Shown: piece after piece, positions 63,950-64,000 of the stretch | Layout of the letters: the number at the start of each line of letters is the position of its first letter | How positions within the stretch are numbered: position 1 is the first letter of the stretch | Assembly: GCA_019217005.1 (NCBI GenBank) | Contig: JAHBNG010000045.1 | Location: 36,886-100,885, forward strand | Source: Chloroflexi bacterium TSY | GTDB taxonomy: Bacteria > Chloroflexota > Anaerolineae > Caldilineales > Caldilineaceae | Length of the DNA stretch: 64,000 nt | Reading direction: 5' to 3' | Made by a program: the position numbers and the translations under genes | The notes under the pieces: generated by a model | Database searches by the model: none | Told to the model about the DNA's origin: nothing | What the model saw: only the letters and a program-made list of their open reading frames with translations

Positions 63950-64000
63950 GATAAAAATAAGACTTAAGGCAAAGGCGGATAAGATCTGGAACCGATGTGA
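61954..64000 (-). repeat. inverted copy of the SdrD-type gene (palindrome arm)
   Basis: The reverse complement matches 58771-60858 over its whole length, including the MITE, B repeats and N-terminal domain, and runs off the window at the base corresponding to 58771. It carries many small deletions relative to the left arm (for example TACTC lost near 62660, two C lost at the MITE edge near 63101), while at other points it is better (near 63370). Confidence 0.9.

Noticed and set aside
61954..64000. A second, divergent SdrD-type adhesin gene
   Set aside because: It is a reverse-complement copy of the left arm with error-like indels, so it is treated as a palindrome arm rather than a gene.

Overview
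The window looks like a chromosomal stretch of a free-living or host-associated heterotrophic bacterium. Chloroflexota (Anaerolineae/Caldilineae-like) is my best guess, because binding-protein-dependent sugar and peptide uptake, a sulfatase, SDRs, a DHDPS-like aldolase, an enolase-superfamily enzyme, an opine-type dehydrogenase and an M81 (MlrC) peptidase sit together in mid-GC DNA with a heavy load of transposons. The assignment is inference from gene content; there is no rRNA or marker gene here. I saw no tRNA, rRNA or CRISPR array.

Layout. 1-7.2 kb is an insertion-sequence graveyard: an ISAzo13-like element in a two-domain GNAT gene, an IS4-like element, an AT-rich HEPN-like gene, and an IS5 remnant cut by an IS1182 element. 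8.06-17.76 kb is the most remarkable part, a nest of four mobile elements. A group II intron (8152-17713) has its reverse transcriptase ORF split by two unrelated large-serine-recombinase elements (9167-11888 and 12211-14208), and its domain V is split by a second complete group II intron (15216-17658). Removing the three insertions on paper restores a 571-codon RT/maturase-HNH ORF and an exactly 34-nt domain V. In the first recombinase element, joining the two ends (as in the excised circle) places a ribosome binding site and ATG from one end in frame with an ORF at the other end.

17.8-19.4 kb carries two toxin-antitoxin-like pairs (DUF433/DUF5615 type and a decayed PIN with partner). 19.6-25.5 kb is a carbohydrate ABC importer whose MalG-type permease is broken by a 155-bp MITE, plus a family-5 solute-binding protein. 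25.8-46.8 kb is mostly intact metabolism: methyltransferase, sulfatase, ArsR-like regulator, EamA exporter, two SDRs, DHDPS-like aldolase, Uma2 nuclease, a SelA-like PLP enzyme overlapping an opine-type dehydrogenase, an enolase-superfamily enzyme, M81 peptidase, a TM/TPR protein, an F420/FMN split-barrel protein, a HhH-GPD glycosylase and a penicillin acylase. 46.9-50.0 kb is two further IS elements. 50.0-58.3 kb has small conserved hypotheticals, a DUF7662-HTH protein, TrkH/TrkA potassium uptake, an IS110-type element with a candidate bridge RNA, and a family I CoA-transferase. 58.75-64 kb is a secreted SdrD-type repeat protein that runs into an ISAzo13-like copy and then reappears as its own reverse complement to the window end. 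That palindrome may be an assembly or amplification chimera.

Data quality. Single-copy genes are long and intact, whereas multi-copy IS elements and the palindromic end show homopolymer and small indels. Frameshifts inside repeats should therefore not be read as biology without checking reads.
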